DNA of 64,000 nt. Source: Exiguobacterium aestuarii. Its GTDB lineage: Bacteria; Bacillota; Bacilli; Exiguobacteriales; Exiguobacteriaceae. The notes below the pieces were generated by a model, which was given only the letters and a program-made list of their open reading frames with translations, was not told the origin of the DNA and searched no databases. Positions 52,864 to 62,738 of this stretch are shown piece after piece (the first letter of the stretch is position 1; every line of letters starts with the position of its first letter). The position numbers were made by a program, and so were the translations under genes. The DNA lies in assembly GCF_020171655.1 (NCBI RefSeq), contig NZ_JAIVAC010000001.1, positions 1,860,001-1,924,000 on the forward strand, written 5' to 3'.

Positions 52864-53162
52864 CACGCTTCAATGTCGCCATCCCAAGCGAGCATCCCAC
52901 CGTCGACGTTGACGACTTTGTAGCCTTGCGACTCTAAGTAATCACATGCTGTTTGACTTCGTCCACCTGAGCGACAGATGACGTGATACACATTGTCTTG
53001 TGCCAACTTTTCTGTCACATGTGGAAATTCAGATAGTGGATAGAGCGGTACGTTCGGGATATGCCCTGCATCATATTCATCTTGTTCGCGCACATCGATG
53101 ATATGGAGAGACTCCCCGTTCTCTAACTTTTCTCGTAATTCCGTCGCATGAATGCTTTGCAT
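52863..53162 (-). CDS. single-domain rhodanese (sulfurtransferase)
   Basis: 99-residue rhodanese. LHIIDVREQDEYDAGHIPNV near 19-38 and the active-site loop CRSGGRS with catalytic C63 and the RSQTACDYLESQGYKVVNV stretch are classic. It carries persulfide sulphur between partners in the cytoplasm; specific partner unknown. CGAAAGGGGAG precedes the ATG. Cotranscribed with the 54-residue membrane protein that overlaps its stop. Confidence 0.9.
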   Translation of the reverse strand: MQSIHATELREKLENGESLHIIDVREQDEYDAGHIPNVPLYPLSEFPHVTEKLAQDNVYHVICRSGGRSQTACDYLESQGYKVVNVDGGMLAWDGDIEA

Positions 53163-53224
53163 ACATAGCTCCCCTTTCGATAATAGATTCCTCTTTTAGT
53201 TTACCTCAGCTACCATTCAAAAAA

Positions 53225-53262
53225 ACACAAAAAAAGCACCCTTCTATTAAGAAGGATGCTCC
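53225..53262 (-). terminator. terminator of pta
   Basis: Minus-strand stem GCATCCTTCT / AGAAGGGTGC followed by TTTTTTTG. Confidence 0.85.
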
Positions 53263-53266
53263 CAAC

Positions 53267-54256
53267 TTACGCTTCGTTGCGCTCGTCGATTGCTTGTGCT
53301 GCTGTGATGAGTGTCAATTTGTAGACGTCCTCTTCGTTACAGCCACGTGATAAGTCGTTCACTGGTTTGTTGAGACCTTGAAGGATCGGGCCGATCGCTT
53401 CGAATCCACCGAAACGTTGAACCATCTTGTAGCCAATGTTTCCTGCTTCAAGACTTGGGAAGACGAATACGTTCGCCTTACCTGCTACGTCAGAACCCGG
53501 TGCTTTCTTCGCCGCTACGCTAGGGACGAATGCCGCATCGAATTGAAGTTCTCCGTCGATTGGAAGGTTTGGTGATTTTTCTTTCGCAAGACGTGTCGCT
53601 TCCACGACTTTCTCTGTTTCAGGTGACTTTGCAGAACCTTTCGTCGAGAAGCTGAGAAGCGCGACTTGTGGGTCGATGCCGAATGTCTTCGCTGTCGCTG
53701 CAGACAAGAACGCGTTCTCTGCTAAATCTGCTGCGTCCGGTGCGATGTTGATTGCACAGTCCGAGAAGACGTATTGCTCGTCATCACGTACCATGATGAA
53801 CACACCCGACGTCTTTTTGATCCCTGGTTGCATTTTGATGATTTGAAGTGCCGGACGTACCGTATCGGCCGTCGCGTGCATCGCGCCTGAGACAAGACCT
53901 TCTGCTTTGCCTGTATGAACGAGCATCGTTCCGAAGTAGTTCACGTCTGATGTGAGGAGTTCGCGCGCTTGTTCAGCTGTCGCTTTCCCTTTACGACGCT
54001 CGACGAATGATTCGACAAGAACATCGATGTCTTCGTATGTCGCTGGGTCGTATTGTGTCAAACCTGAGATGTCAAAACCGTGTTTTGCCGCAACCGCTTC
54101 GACGTCTTCTTTCGCACCGACGACGATCGGTTCTACCATACCGTCCGCCTTTAATCGAACAGCCGCTCCAAGAACACGCTCATCGACGCCTTCTGGGAAG
54201 ACGATCGTTGGACGAATCGGACTGACTTTTTGCTTCAACGTTTCAAATAATTTCAT
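53267..54256 (-). CDS. pta: phosphate acetyltransferase
   Basis: 329 residues, short single-domain Pta that interconverts acetyl-CoA and acetyl phosphate for overflow metabolism. PTIVFPEGVDERVLGAAVRL near 16-35, GLVSGAMHATADTVRPALQI near 130-149 and LEAGNIGYKMVQRFGGFEAI near 272-291 are family signatures. AAAGGGG lies about eleven bases before the ATG. In B. subtilis pta neighbours hemQ (ywfI), as it does here in divergent order. Its upstream region has TATAAT at about 54337-54342 on the minus strand; I see no convincing cre. Confidence 0.95.
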   Translation of the reverse strand: MKLFETLKQKVSPIRPTIVFPEGVDERVLGAAVRLKADGMVEPIVVGAKEDVEAVAAKHGFDISGLTQYDPATYEDIDVLVESFVERRKGKATAEQARELLTSDVNYFGTMLVHTGKAEGLVSGAMHATADTVRPALQIIKMQPGIKKTSGVFIMVRDDEQYVFSDCAINIAPDAADLAENAFLSAATAKTFGIDPQVALLSFSTKGSAKSPETEKVVEATRLAKEKSPNLPIDGELQFDAAFVPSVAAKKAPGSDVAGKANVFVFPSLEAGNIGYKMVQRFGGFEAIGPILQGLNKPVNDLSRGCNEEDVYKLTLITAAQAIDERNEA

Positions 54257-54594
54257 AACGAATGAACCCCTTTTCTCAATTTACAGCATGACTGCTAGTG
54301 GTTTTGCCGTTGACTTGTGTCTTTACGCGATTTCAATTATACACAGTACCCTTTTTAAAATAAACTATTCTGCCCATTTCGCCATAAATCGCTTAGAATC
54401 AATCATTATATGAATAGAACAGTTTTGACAAATCGACTGATACAGCCATTTTTGTAGCCGTTTTCATGTTTCTGTCCTCTGTTCTTTCCCCTTCGTGAAT
54501 CGTGATAACCCTCACAGTGTCTCAAAGTTGCCAGTCAGTGAAGTGTGTATGGTAAAATAGACGGCGAAGCCAAGTCCCGAAAGGAGATTTTTTT
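54257..54594. other. pta/hemQ divergent intergenic region
   Basis: 338 bases without a gene. A TATAAT with a weak TTTATT -35 at 17 bases serves pta on the minus strand. On the plus strand TATGGTAAAAT at about 54547-54557 is a likely -10 region for hemQ. The stretch around 54420-54530 shows nothing. Confidence 0.5.
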
Positions 54595-55371
54595 ATGTCA
54601 GAACGTCCAGTACCTACAACAGATACACAACATGCCGCCGCCACGTTAGACGGATGGTATACACTTCATGATTTCCGCACAATCGATTGGGCTCGATTGA
54701 AGCTCGTCGACGCCGAGAAGCGTCAACAGATGATTGACGAGTTCACTGCGTTCCTCACCTCACTTGAAGAAGTTGAAGCAAAAGGTGAAGGAAGCCACGC
54801 CTTCTACTCGATTCTCGGTCAAAAGGCAGACCTTGTCTTGATGGTGCTTCGCCCGACATTCAACGAACTTGAAGACGTCGAGCGCGCATTCCGCAAAACA
54901 GCGCTATACGACTATATGATTCCGTCGTATTCGTACGTGTCGGTCATCGAGCTCGGTATGTATCGTGGATCTGGAGATGGGGACCCATATCAAAACCCTC
55001 ATATCCGCTCACGTCTCTACCCGACACTTCCAAAAGCCGCACACATTTGTTTCTATCCGATGAGCAAGGCTCGTCGCGACGGTGACAACTGGTACATGTT
55101 GTCGATGGATGAGCGCAAAGACCTCATGTATCGCCACAGCATGATCGGTCGTAGCTACGCCGGTAAGATTCAGCAGTTCATCGGTGGGTCGACTGGATTC
55201 GACGCATGGGAATGGGGCGTCACGCTCTTCGCTGAAGATTCACTTCAGTTCAAGAAGATCGTCTACGAGATGCGCTTCGATGAAGTGAGTGCGAAATACG
55301 GTGAGTTCGGCGACTTCTACGTCGGAAACATCTTACCGAAAGAAAATTTGAGCACATTCTTTAGCGTGTAA
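54595..55371 (+). CDS. hemQ: coproheme decarboxylase (HemQ/ChdC)
   Basis: 258 residues of the chlorite dismutase-like fold. HemQ decarboxylates coproheme to haem b in the Gram-positive haem pathway. [11 protein letters not shown] near 18-28, [16 protein letters not shown] near 104-119 with the catalytic tyrosine region, and [20 protein letters not shown] near 177-196 with the proximal histidine are present. AAAGGAG precedes the ATG. Divergent from pta, as in B. subtilis (ywfI-pta). Confidence 0.95.
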   Translation: MSERPVPTTDTQHAAATLDGWYTLHDFRTIDWARLKLVDAEKRQQMIDEFTAFLTSLEEVEAKGEGSHAFYSILGQKADLVLMVLRPTFNELEDVERAFRKTALYDYMIPSYSYVSVIELGMYRGSGDGDPYQNPHIRSRLYPTLPKAAHICFYPMSKARRDGDNWYMLSMDERKDLMYRHSMIGRSYAGKIQQFIGGSTGFDAWEWGVTLFAEDSLQFKKIVYEMRFDEVSAKYGEFGDFYVGNILPKENLSTFFSV

Positions 55372-55446
55372 AAGGTTTACGCGTATAGCACCTCGGGAAT
55401 TAAGGATGATGTAAGCAAGTAATCCTGATTAACGAGGTGAACAACG

Positions 55447-55593
55447 ATGCGCGTGTTTAAAGAAACCGATCGTGACACTGCGGAACGTTTAGATTCGTTC
55501 ATCGAACGAATGGCACCGACAGCAGAATTAGTCCAAAATCGATTTGAAGAGCAACTCAAACATACACAGCAAAAGGGTCAGGCGAGCGCCTGA
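55447..55593 (+). CDS. 48-residue charged protein of unknown function
   Basis: Short gene MRVFKETDRDTAERLDSFIE followed by RMAPTAELVQNRFEEQLKHT and a short tail. It is highly charged, lacks cysteines and membrane segments, and looks fully alpha-helical. AACGAGGTGAACAACG before the ATG gives a good ribosome-binding site at 8-9 bases. The stop codon lies inside a strong terminator hairpin, which supports a real transcript. It follows hemQ by 75 bases on the same strand. No family recognised. Confidence 0.6.
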   Translation: MRVFKETDRDTAERLDSFIERMAPTAELVQNRFEEQLKHTQQKGQASA

Positions 55594-55606
55594 CCCTTAT
55601 TTTGTC
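55571..55606. terminator. terminator after the 48-residue ORF
   Basis: Perfect stem AAGGGTCAGGCG / CGCCTGACCCTT followed by ATTTTG; shared with the convergent ATP-grasp gene. Confidence 0.88.
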
Positions 55607-56535
55607 GTGGTGACGTGAAGTGCGTCGCCTAAGAAAGTAGCCAATTCAAGCATCCCATAGCGCCCTGCTTTCGCTTCAGCGTCGGAATTATAATTCGTAT
55701 TCGTATTGACGTCGTAGGCGTAGACGTTACCGTCTCGGTCTCGGATAATCTCAATTCCGGCGATATCAATCTCATTCGCTTTCAGGAACTGTTCAAGCTG
55801 TGAAATGATCGGGTCATCGAACCCTTCGACGATTTCAAACTTCGCCGGTGGCGTCTCCCCGACTGGGCAGAACTGGTCTTCAATCGAGCAGGCATCTGCC
55901 GGGCAGAGCTGGAATCCTTCCGATGTATCGACACGCACCGCATAAACGAACTTCCCACCGATGAATTCACAACGGGTAATATACGGCTCTGGGGCTTCGA
56001 TATATTGTTGGATGAGCGTGATGCCGTCAACCGAGTCCTCAAACGAGGGACCATATACATATTCCTTCAATCCTTCGATCGTATGGAACAATTGGACACC
56101 AAGTCCTTTTCCGGCACGATTATGTTTCGTGATGAACGGTGTCATGTCTAGCTTTTCAGCCGCCTCGATGATTTGGTCTTTACCGACCGCCGCAATCGTC
56201 TTCGGCACACGAATCCCTTCGCGGCGAAGCGCCGTGTACTGATTGACTTTGCTTACTTCTAGGCGGATGGCACGCGTTCCGTTGAACACGGTACGGTCAT
56301 GCGCTTCTAGCCAAGCGAGGACACCTTCCGTCAATTCAGGTGCGTATCGATGCCCGCGTGTGTGCGAAGAAGCACTCATGCGATTATAAAAGACACCTTC
56401 CGGGGGCGTTGCTTCGAGATCAATCGTCCCTTGGTCCAAGTGCCATAGTTCATAAGGCAACTGTAGTTCTTCTAAGCGATGAACCAGATGGTTCGTCCAT
56501 TCTTCGTTCTCATGAATGACGTGAATTTTAGACAT
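55597..56535 (-). CDS. ATP-grasp ligase, RimK-like
   Basis: 312 residues. After an N-terminal domain (MSKIHVIHENEEWTNHLVHR), an ATP-grasp domain shows SKVNQYTALRREGIRVPKTI near 98-117, the ATP lysine in FITKHNRAGKGLGVQLF and DVNTNTNYNSDAE near 285-297 with metal-binding Asn/Asp. This matches RimK-type alpha-L-amino acid ligases; the acceptor is unknown. Three ATGs are consecutive; the third (56535) is six bases after GGAGGG. Monocistronic, and unrelated in sequence to the glutathionylspermidine-synthase-like ligase earlier in the window. Confidence 0.8.
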   Translation of the reverse strand: MSKIHVIHENEEWTNHLVHRLEELQLPYELWHLDQGTIDLEATPPEGVFYNRMSASSHTRGHRYAPELTEGVLAWLEAHDRTVFNGTRAIRLEVSKVNQYTALRREGIRVPKTIAAVGKDQIIEAAEKLDMTPFITKHNRAGKGLGVQLFHTIEGLKEYVYGPSFEDSVDGITLIQQYIEAPEPYITRCEFIGGKFVYAVRVDTSEGFQLCPADACSIEDQFCPVGETPPAKFEIVEGFDDPIISQLEQFLKANEIDIAGIEIIRDRDGNVYAYDVNTNTNYNSDAEAKAGRYGMLELATFLGDALHVTTTK

Positions 56536-56687
56536 CATCATCCCTCCCTATTCTTGTTCTCACTTTACCACATCCATAACTTATAATTCCAATGTGTAAG
56601 GTTGGTCTAATCGTCAATTCTGAAATATCAGACGATTTCATGGTACAATGAACTCAAGAGTATTGTTTTGGAAAGGAAGTGTTGTGT

Positions 56688-58178
56688 TTGCCCATACCTG
56701 TCATCAGTACGGATGTACTCATTTTACTCTTCGGTCTCCTCCTTGTAGCCGGTGTCATGGCGACGCGAATCTCGACTCGCTTCGGCTTGCCTGCCTTGAT
56801 CTTGTTTATGGGAATCGGCATGATCATGGGAAGTGATATTACCGGTCTCATCTTCTTCGACGACTCCAACCTGGCACAGCTGATTGGGGTTGCCGCCCTG
56901 ATTGTCATTTTGTTTGAAGGGGGTCTTCAGACGAAATGGTCATCGATTCGGAGTGTTCTCGCGCCAGCTGCCTCACTTGCGACATTCGGTGTCTTAATCA
57001 CTACGACCGTCGTCGCTGTAGCCGTTCGTTTCGTATTTGGTTTCGATTGGATTGAATCTTTCTTATTCGGTGCGATTATCGGTTCAACCGATGCGGCGGC
57101 CGTCTTCTCTGCATTTAAAGGAAAGAACATCTCACCGAAAGTCGGTGCGACACTCGAAGCCGAGTCCGGCACGAACGACCCAATGGCGATGTTTTTAACG
57201 ATTCTCGCCCTCGACTTCATGATGAAGCCGGATACAACCATCTGGGACGGGATTTGGATGTTCATCCTTCAGATCGTTGTCGGAGCGCTGATTGGTGTAC
57301 TGTTTGGTCATCTATCTCGTTTGATGATTAATCATTTGCAACTTGATTCAAGTGGACTTCATGCAGTTCTCATGATTTCAATGGCATTTTTCACTTACGG
57401 TGCCGCAACTTATTTGTCTGGTAGCGGACTTCTCGCTGTATACTTGACTGCCATGATTATCGGAAACGCACATACGGCCCACGAAGTGACGATTCTTCAA
57501 TTTTCAGAAGCACTTGCATGGATCATGCAAATCATTATGTTCGTCATCCTCGGGTTGCTCGTTTTCCCTCGACAACTCATTGAACCGGACTTGATTTGGA
57601 AAGGTCTACTCATTTCATTCGTCCTCATGTTCTTGGCTCGACCGATTGCCGTTTATCTATCAACACTTGGCATGTCATTCACGAGAAAAGAGAAAATGTT
57701 CATCTCTTGGGCAGGTCTAAAGGGAGCTGTTCCTATCGTCTTAGCTACCTTCCCTCTAATCGCAGGCATTGAAGACAGTCAGCTCTTATTCAATGCCGTC
57801 TTCTTCGTCGTCGTGACGAGTGCCTTGATCCAAGGAACGACGTTGACACCGCTCGCTGAAAAATTAAACCTTCTCGGTCCCGATAAATTGAAACCGCCAT
57901 ATACGATTGCTCTCGTTTCTTGTAAGCAGTCGCAATATCAACTTGCCCCTTATGTGGTCACCGATCGATCATCACTAATCGGCAAGACGCTAGCGGACAT
58001 CACGCTCCCACCGAACACCGTCGTCAACGCCATCGTCCGAAACGAATATTTGATTCCACCAAATGGACAGACATCCATCGAGGAAGGCGACCTACTATAT
58101 GTGCTCGCCTCGATGTATCGTCATGATCAACTAGACCAATCATTTGGTGAAGACGGTCTCGACCGAGTGGAACTATGA
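56688..58178 (+). CDS. CPA1-family K+(Na+)/H+ antiporter with C-terminal TrkA-C domain
   Basis: 496 residues. Some twelve membrane helices cover about 1-395; GAIIGSTDAAAVFSAFKGKN near 128-147 and TLEAESGTNDPMAMFLTI near 152-169 are the ion-binding NDP-type signature of cation/proton antiporters like CvrA/NhaP2. A soluble TrkA-C/RCK-C domain (about 410-485; GKTLADITLPPNTVVNAIVR) should regulate it by ligand. I choose the TTG at 56688, seven bases after AAAGGAAG, over a GTG at 56679. Terminator follows. Confidence 0.9.
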   Translation: MPIPVISTDVLILLFGLLLVAGVMATRISTRFGLPALILFMGIGMIMGSDITGLIFFDDSNLAQLIGVAALIVILFEGGLQTKWSSIRSVLAPAASLATFGVLITTTVVAVAVRFVFGFDWIESFLFGAIIGSTDAAAVFSAFKGKNISPKVGATLEAESGTNDPMAMFLTILALDFMMKPDTTIWDGIWMFILQIVVGALIGVLFGHLSRLMINHLQLDSSGLHAVLMISMAFFTYGAATYLSGSGLLAVYLTAMIIGNAHTAHEVTILQFSEALAWIMQIIMFVILGLLVFPRQLIEPDLIWKGLLISFVLMFLARPIAVYLSTLGMSFTRKEKMFISWAGLKGAVPIVLATFPLIAGIEDSQLLFNAVFFVVVTSALIQGTTLTPLAEKLNLLGPDKLKPPYTIALVSCKQSQYQLAPYVVTDRSSLIGKTLADITLPPNTVVNAIVRNEYLIPPNGQTSIEEGDLLYVLASMYRHDQLDQSFGEDGLDRVEL

Positions 58179-58182
58179 GTAA

Positions 58183-58219
58183 ACGAATAACCGGCGCCTC
58201 AATCGAAGCGCCGGTTTTC
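58183..58219. terminator. terminator between the antiporter and trpA
   Basis: Stem AACCGGCGC / GCGCCGGTT followed by TTCTT; shared by convergent transcripts. Confidence 0.85.
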
Positions 58220-58987
58220 TTATGCGTGTATGTGCTTTGCCGATTGGATCAACGTCTCGACGTCATCTGTTCGTCCTTCATGAAGTGCCTCGACGATGAA
58301 GCTCCCGACGACGACACCATCACATGCTTGTCCTAACGTCTGTACTTGCTCCGGACGGTGTACGCCGAATCCTGCCAAGACAGGAACGCGTGACTGCTCT
58401 GTCAATCGAGTCAAATAAGCGAGTAACTCGTCCGGAAACACATCAGCTTTCCCAGTCGTCCCTTTGAGCGTGACCGCATAGACGAATCCTTCCGCTTTCT
58501 CTAGGATGGATGCCGTACGCTCTTCGCTACTTGTCAATGTAACGAGCGGGATGACGGCGACGTCATGCCGGTCGATATCTGCGAATAATTGGAGACTCTC
58601 TTCAAACGGGAGATCCGGAATGATAACCCCGCTTACGCCACATTCATTCGCCCGGTCAAAGAACGGTTGAACCCCGAACCGAAACACTGGATTCAAGTAT
58701 GTCATCAAGACGATTGGAACGTTAAATTGATCATTTCCTTCTATTAAATGGTTTAATACCATTTCGAGCGTCACACCTGCTTCAAGAGCACGCATTCCTG
58801 CCGCCTCAATGATTGGACCATCTGCCACCGGATCGGAGAAGGGAATTCCGAGTTCAATCGCCGTCGCACCCATCCGTTCTAGTTCTACGATGGTCGGGAT
58901 GAGTCGGTCCATCCCGCCATCACCAGCCATGATATATGGGACGAATGCTGCCCCTTCTCGCTCTCGAATCGCTGTTTCTAGTTTCAT
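58220..58987 (-). CDS. trpA: tryptophan synthase alpha subunit
   Basis: 255-residue TIM barrel that splits indole-glycerol phosphate to indole. E-type catalytic residue in [14 protein letters not shown] near 44-57 (acid E, base D in FSDP), [15 protein letters not shown] near 89-103 and [19 protein letters not shown] phosphate loops are present. Start ATG at 58987 overlaps the trpB stop (ATGA). Last gene of trpDCFBA. Confidence 0.96.
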   Translation of the reverse strand: MKLETAIREREGAAFVPYIMAGDGGMDRLIPTIVELERMGATAIELGIPFSDPVADGPIIEAAGMRALEAGVTLEMVLNHLIEGNDQFNVPIVLMTYLNPVFRFGVQPFFDRANECGVSGVIIPDLPFEESLQLFADIDRHDVAVIPLVTLTSSEERTASILEKAEGFVYAVTLKGTTGKADVFPDELLAYLTRLTEQSRVPVLAGFGVHRPEQVQTLGQACDGVVVGSFIVEALHEGRTDDVETLIQSAKHIHA

Positions 58988-60171
58988 CGTGTCGCCACCT
59001 TCTCTCGGATTGTGTGGACGTCTTTGTCTCCGCGCCCTGATAAACAAATCACTAATGTTTCGTCCTCACCCATCGTCTTCGCGAGCGTCTCCGCATAAGC
59101 GAGAGCATGTGAGGATTCTAAGGCAGGAATGATGCCTTCTTGTCGACTGAGTGCGAGACACGCATCGAGTGCCGCGTCATCCGTGACGGCTGCGTACCGC
59201 ACCCGCTCGATGTCTTTCAAGAAGCTGTGCTCTGGTCCTACCCCCGGATAGTCGAGCCCGGCTGAGATTGAATGTGCCTCCTCGATTTGACCAGCCGCAT
59301 CTTGCAACACATACATGAGCGAACCATGTAAGACACCGACTTCCCCTTTCGTAAGGGTTGCCGCATGTTTATCTGTATCAATGCCACTGCCTGCCGCCTC
59401 GACACCGTAGAGGGCGACCGACTCATCGTTCAAGAACGGATAGAACATGCCCATGGCGTTACTTCCTCCTCCGACACAAGCGACGACGGCGTCTGGGAGA
59501 CGTCCGGTCTGTTCGAGGATTTGACGACGCGTCTCTGTCCCGATCACGCTTTGGAAGTCACGCACCATCTGTGGGAATGGGTGCGGTCCAAGTACAGAGC
59601 CCATGACGTAATGCGTATCGTCGACATGTTTGACCCAGTAACGAAGCGCTTCATTGACGGCATCTTTTAACGTACGGCTGCCTGATTTGACAGGGACGAC
59701 TTTCGCTCCGAGCAGTTCCATCCGAAAGACGTTCAACGCTTGACGCTCGACGTCGACCTCACCCATGAAGATGGTGCACTCTAAATCGAGTAATGCACAT
59801 ACCGTCGCAGTCGCGACGCCGTGCTGACCGGCACCTGTCTCCGCGACGACTTTCTGTTTCCCCATCCGTTTCGCGAGGAGCGCCTGCCCGATTGTATTGT
59901 TGATTTTATGGGCACCGGTATGGTTCAAGTCTTCCCGTTTCAAATAGACGTTCGTCCCGAGGCGACGACTCAGGTTCGACGCATAATAAAGTGGCGTCTC
60001 ACGTCCTACATATTCGCTTAATAAAGAAGAGAAGCGTTCTTGAAACTCAGGGTCTTGCTTCGCCTCTTCGTAAGCGACCTCTAATTCTTCGACCGCTTGC
60101 ATGAGCGTCTCCGGAATGTACTTCCCACCGTATTGTCCAAATTTCCCGTTCACTGGTTGTGCATACATCAT
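58984..60171 (-). CDS. trpB: tryptophan synthase beta subunit
   Basis: 395-residue PLP enzyme joining indole and serine. The PLP lysine lies in [20 protein letters not shown] near 76-95; [16 protein letters not shown] binds the phosphate and [11 protein letters not shown] completes the site. Two adjacent ATGs (60171, 60168) suit GGAGGAACT. Overlaps the trpF stop and the trpA start. Confidence 0.97.
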   Translation of the reverse strand: MMYAQPVNGKFGQYGGKYIPETLMQAVEELEVAYEEAKQDPEFQERFSSLLSEYVGRETPLYYASNLSRRLGTNVYLKREDLNHTGAHKINNTIGQALLAKRMGKQKVVAETGAGQHGVATATVCALLDLECTIFMGEVDVERQALNVFRMELLGAKVVPVKSGSRTLKDAVNEALRYWVKHVDDTHYVMGSVLGPHPFPQMVRDFQSVIGTETRRQILEQTGRLPDAVVACVGGGSNAMGMFYPFLNDESVALYGVEAAGSGIDTDKHAATLTKGEVGVLHGSLMYVLQDAAGQIEEAHSISAGLDYPGVGPEHSFLKDIERVRYAAVTDDAALDACLALSRQEGIIPALESSHALAYAETLAKTMGEDETLVICLSGRGDKDVHTIREKVATR

Positions 60172-60722
60172 AGTTCCTCCTTGGCGCGTTGAATGAACGC
60201 ACGAATTTTTTCGATATCTTTCACACCGTCCGTCTCGACACCGCTCGAGACGTCGACGCCGTCTGGTTGAATCGTTTGAATCGCTTGTCTCACATTATTC
60301 GGGGATAGGCCGCCCGCTAGCCAAAACGGACGTTCCGGCCGATCGATTGCGTCCCAGTCTAATACTTGCCCACTTCCCGGATTCGGATGATCCATCAATC
60401 GGACATCCGCCGTCTCCTCGGTCGACGCATCGATAATGGGTAGCCCGAAGATGCGGAGTTCTTCCATTGATTGTGTCCGATGGTGAATTTGTAAATCCGT
60501 CAGCCCCACGTCCATCGCTTGCTCGATGTCTTCCATTGAAGGACTTAAAAACACACCAACGATTCGAACCGATTGTGGGATCTGTGTAGCTAGCGCCTTC
60601 GCTGTCGCCACGTCGATTTGACGGGAACTCGGTGCGAATACGAACCCGATGGCATCCGCTCCCGCCTCGACCGCTGCCTGGACAGCTTCTTCTGTCTTTA
60701 TTCCACAGATTTTAACGAACAT
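60168..60722 (-). CDS. trpF: phosphoribosylanthranilate isomerase
   Basis: 184 residues, at the short end for the family (about 200). [20 protein letters not shown] at the start supplies the catalytic Cys, [13 protein letters not shown] the barrel strand, and [10 protein letters not shown] plus VDVSSGVET the phosphate site. The loss is in loops; catalytic Asp lies near 119 (LDWDAIDRP context). Its start overlaps trpC by 25 bases, so translation is coupled. Confidence 0.94.
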   Translation of the reverse strand: MFVKICGIKTEEAVQAAVEAGADAIGFVFAPSSRQIDVATAKALATQIPQSVRIVGVFLSPSMEDIEQAMDVGLTDLQIHHRTQSMEELRIFGLPIIDASTEETADVRLMDHPNPGSGQVLDWDAIDRPERPFWLAGGLSPNNVRQAIQTIQPDGVDVSSGVETDGVKDIEKIRAFIQRAKEEL

Positions 60723-61459
60723 GTTTTCAACTCCTCGAGTAGCCGTGTCGGGTCTTCTTCACGCATGAGTGCTTCCCCGACGAGAATAGCGCTTGCCCCA
60801 GTTTCTTGTAAGCGTGCAGCTGCCTCGACTGTGCTGACTCCACTTTCGCTGACGAACGTGACGTCGGGATAACGTTCCATCAAATCGATCGATGTCTCGA
60901 GGGATACCTCAAACGTTTTTAAGTCCCTGTTATTGATGCCGATCAACACGTCATCAAGTTCGAGTGCGATGCGTAACTCCGCCTCATCATGTACTTCGAC
61001 TAAGACGTCGAGACCGATGGAGCGGGCATATCGCGTCAACTCATGGAGACGTGTCGGATGAAGGGCCGCCACGATGAGAAGTGCCACACTCGCTCCGTAA
61101 TGCTTCGCATAGTCGAGTTGCCGTTCATCGATGATGAAATCTTTACAGAGCACCGGAATTGTGACGACGTCGGCGACTTGTCGTAAATCGTCAAAGGAAC
61201 CGTTGAAATACGTCTTGTCTGTTAGAACAGAAATCATCGTCGCACCGGCTTGTTCATATTGACGAGCGCGTTCGACGACGTCGACCGTTTCTCGAATCAT
61301 TCCTTTTGAAGGAGACGATCGTTTAATTTCCGAGATGATATGGAATCCATCATTCATTATATTTAAAAGAGCGACCGGTTTTGTCACAGCAACATCGATG
61401 GGCTGCATGCGACTGACCTCTTCGATTTTTGTTCCGATGATTTTCGTTAAATAACTCAT
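60698..61459 (-). CDS. trpC: indole-3-glycerol phosphate synthase
   Basis: 253-residue TIM barrel closing the indole ring. IISEIKRSSPSKGMI near 41-55, VLCKDFIIDERQL near 108-120 with the catalytic lysine and IGINNRDLKTFEV near 174-186 are family motifs. Overlaps trpD (ATGA at the start) and trpF (25 bases). Confidence 0.96.
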   Translation of the reverse strand: MSYLTKIIGTKIEEVSRMQPIDVAVTKPVALLNIMNDGFHIISEIKRSSPSKGMIRETVDVVERARQYEQAGATMISVLTDKTYFNGSFDDLRQVADVVTIPVLCKDFIIDERQLDYAKHYGASVALLIVAALHPTRLHELTRYARSIGLDVLVEVHDEAELRIALELDDVLIGINNRDLKTFEVSLETSIDLMERYPDVTFVSESGVSTVEAAARLQETGASAILVGEALMREEDPTRLLEELKTCSLKSVE

Positions 61460-62445
61460 GCCTCTACCTCCGTACGTTGTAAGTGTTGTAACACGCGCAA
61501 GGCGTGCCCTTCGTCAATGCTTCGTTTCGCCTCTTTCACTCCCTCACGGAGTGTTGAAGTCGTGCCGTACGTGCAAAGGGCCAGCGCCGCGTTCAGTAAG
61601 ACGACGTCTCGTGCCGGACCTGTTTCTCCGTTCAACACGGCGAGCAGTGTCGCGGCGTTCTCTTCCGGTGTCCCTCCGCGTAATGCTTCGAGTGGCGCCC
61701 GCATCAAGCCGACATCTCGTGGGTCGACCGCGTAACGCGCCGTCTGTTCCCCATCAAAGAAGTACACATCGTTCACACCAGCAAGGCTCGCTTCATCGAG
61801 ACCTCCCGCACCGTGTACGACCATGCCACGCTCTACGCCAAGATGCCGCATCGCGGTCGCCATTTTCTCAAGTAGCGACGGATGATAAACACCGATCAAT
61901 TGTCGTTTCGGACGAAGCGGATTCGTCAACGGTCCGATTTGATTGAAAATGGTCGCCGTCGCGAGTCGTTTCCGGACCGGCATGACGTGCTTCATGATTG
62001 GATGGACATGTTGGGCGAAGAGGAAACTCAAATTCGTTCGCTTCAAGTCGGCATGTACTTCTTCTGCCGTCTTCACGATTGGAACGTTCAATGCTTCGAG
62101 GACGTCGGCGCTTCCCGATCGACTCGATACGCTTCGGTTTCCGTGCTTGGCGACTGGAATACCGAGACCGGCTAGGACGAACGCGACGGTCGAACTGATG
62201 TTGAACGTGTTCGCCCCATCACCACCAGTACCACACACATCGAGTACCGGTAAATCAGTCGGGGGGAACTGTGCCGCTTCACGGATGTACGCTGCGAGTC
62301 CCGCCATCTCTTCTGCCGTCTCCCCGCGTTCTTTCATTGCGAGTAGCACCCGTTCGATTTGTGCCTCATCCGCTTGGAACATCTCGCTTGCTGCCACTTT
62401 CATATCTGCTGTTGATAATGCGTTTGTCTCCAATTGTTGAATCAT
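61456..62445 (-). CDS. trpD: anthranilate phosphoribosyltransferase
   Basis: 329 residues. It joins anthranilate and PRPP. DVCGTGGDGANTFNISS near 78-94 is the PRPP loop, KHGNRSVSSRSGSADVLEAL near 106-125 and the N-terminal helix bundle fit. GAGGGGG before 62445 sets the start; the frame continues into the T-box but that is leader RNA. First gene of the operon; trpE and an amidotransferase gene are not present in this window. Confidence 0.96.
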   Translation of the reverse strand: MIQQLETNALSTADMKVAASEMFQADEAQIERVLLAMKERGETAEEMAGLAAYIREAAQFPPTDLPVLDVCGTGGDGANTFNISSTVAFVLAGLGIPVAKHGNRSVSSRSGSADVLEALNVPIVKTAEEVHADLKRTNLSFLFAQHVHPIMKHVMPVRKRLATATIFNQIGPLTNPLRPKRQLIGVYHPSLLEKMATAMRHLGVERGMVVHGAGGLDEASLAGVNDVYFFDGEQTARYAVDPRDVGLMRAPLEALRGGTPEENAATLLAVLNGETGPARDVVLLNAALALCTYGTTSTLREGVKEAKRSIDEGHALRVLQHLQRTEVEA

Positions 62446-62469
62446 CGTCTGTTCCCCCTCTAAAAATGT

Positions 62470-62730
62470 GTATAAAAAAACTCCACACGACAGTCGTCGT
62501 ATGGAGGACGGTTCTAGACCGCGGTGCCACCTCTCGTTGATTCCAAAGAATCCACTCTCCGATGCAATCACATCGTATCCCGATAACGGGGGAAACCGTC
62601 ACGACCTACTTCATTCAGCCATGCTCTCATGAGTCCATTCACGCGGACGCCTCGGTCAGGATCTCACCATCCCTGACTCTCTGGACGAAACGTCTTCTCG
62701 CGCTACTCTTCTCAATCCTCGATTTGTGTT
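62470..62730 (-). promoter_or_regulatory. tryptophan T-box riboswitch, gene-proximal copy
   Basis: On the minus strand, Stem I (AGAGAGTCAGGGATGGTGAG) leads to the specifier loop GAATGGACTC, with Trp codon TGG at 62635-62637, then the T-box AGGTGGCACCGCGG (62519-62532) and terminator CTCCATACGACGAC / GTCGTGTGGAG with TTTTTTT. Uncharged tRNA-Trp would favour read-through into trpD. Confidence 0.94.
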
Positions 62731-62738
62731 ATTGAAAC

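Noticed and set aside
54257-54400. cre site near the pta promoter (TGAAATCGCGTAAA)
   Set aside because: It fails at two consensus positions, including the conserved T after the central CG; too weak.
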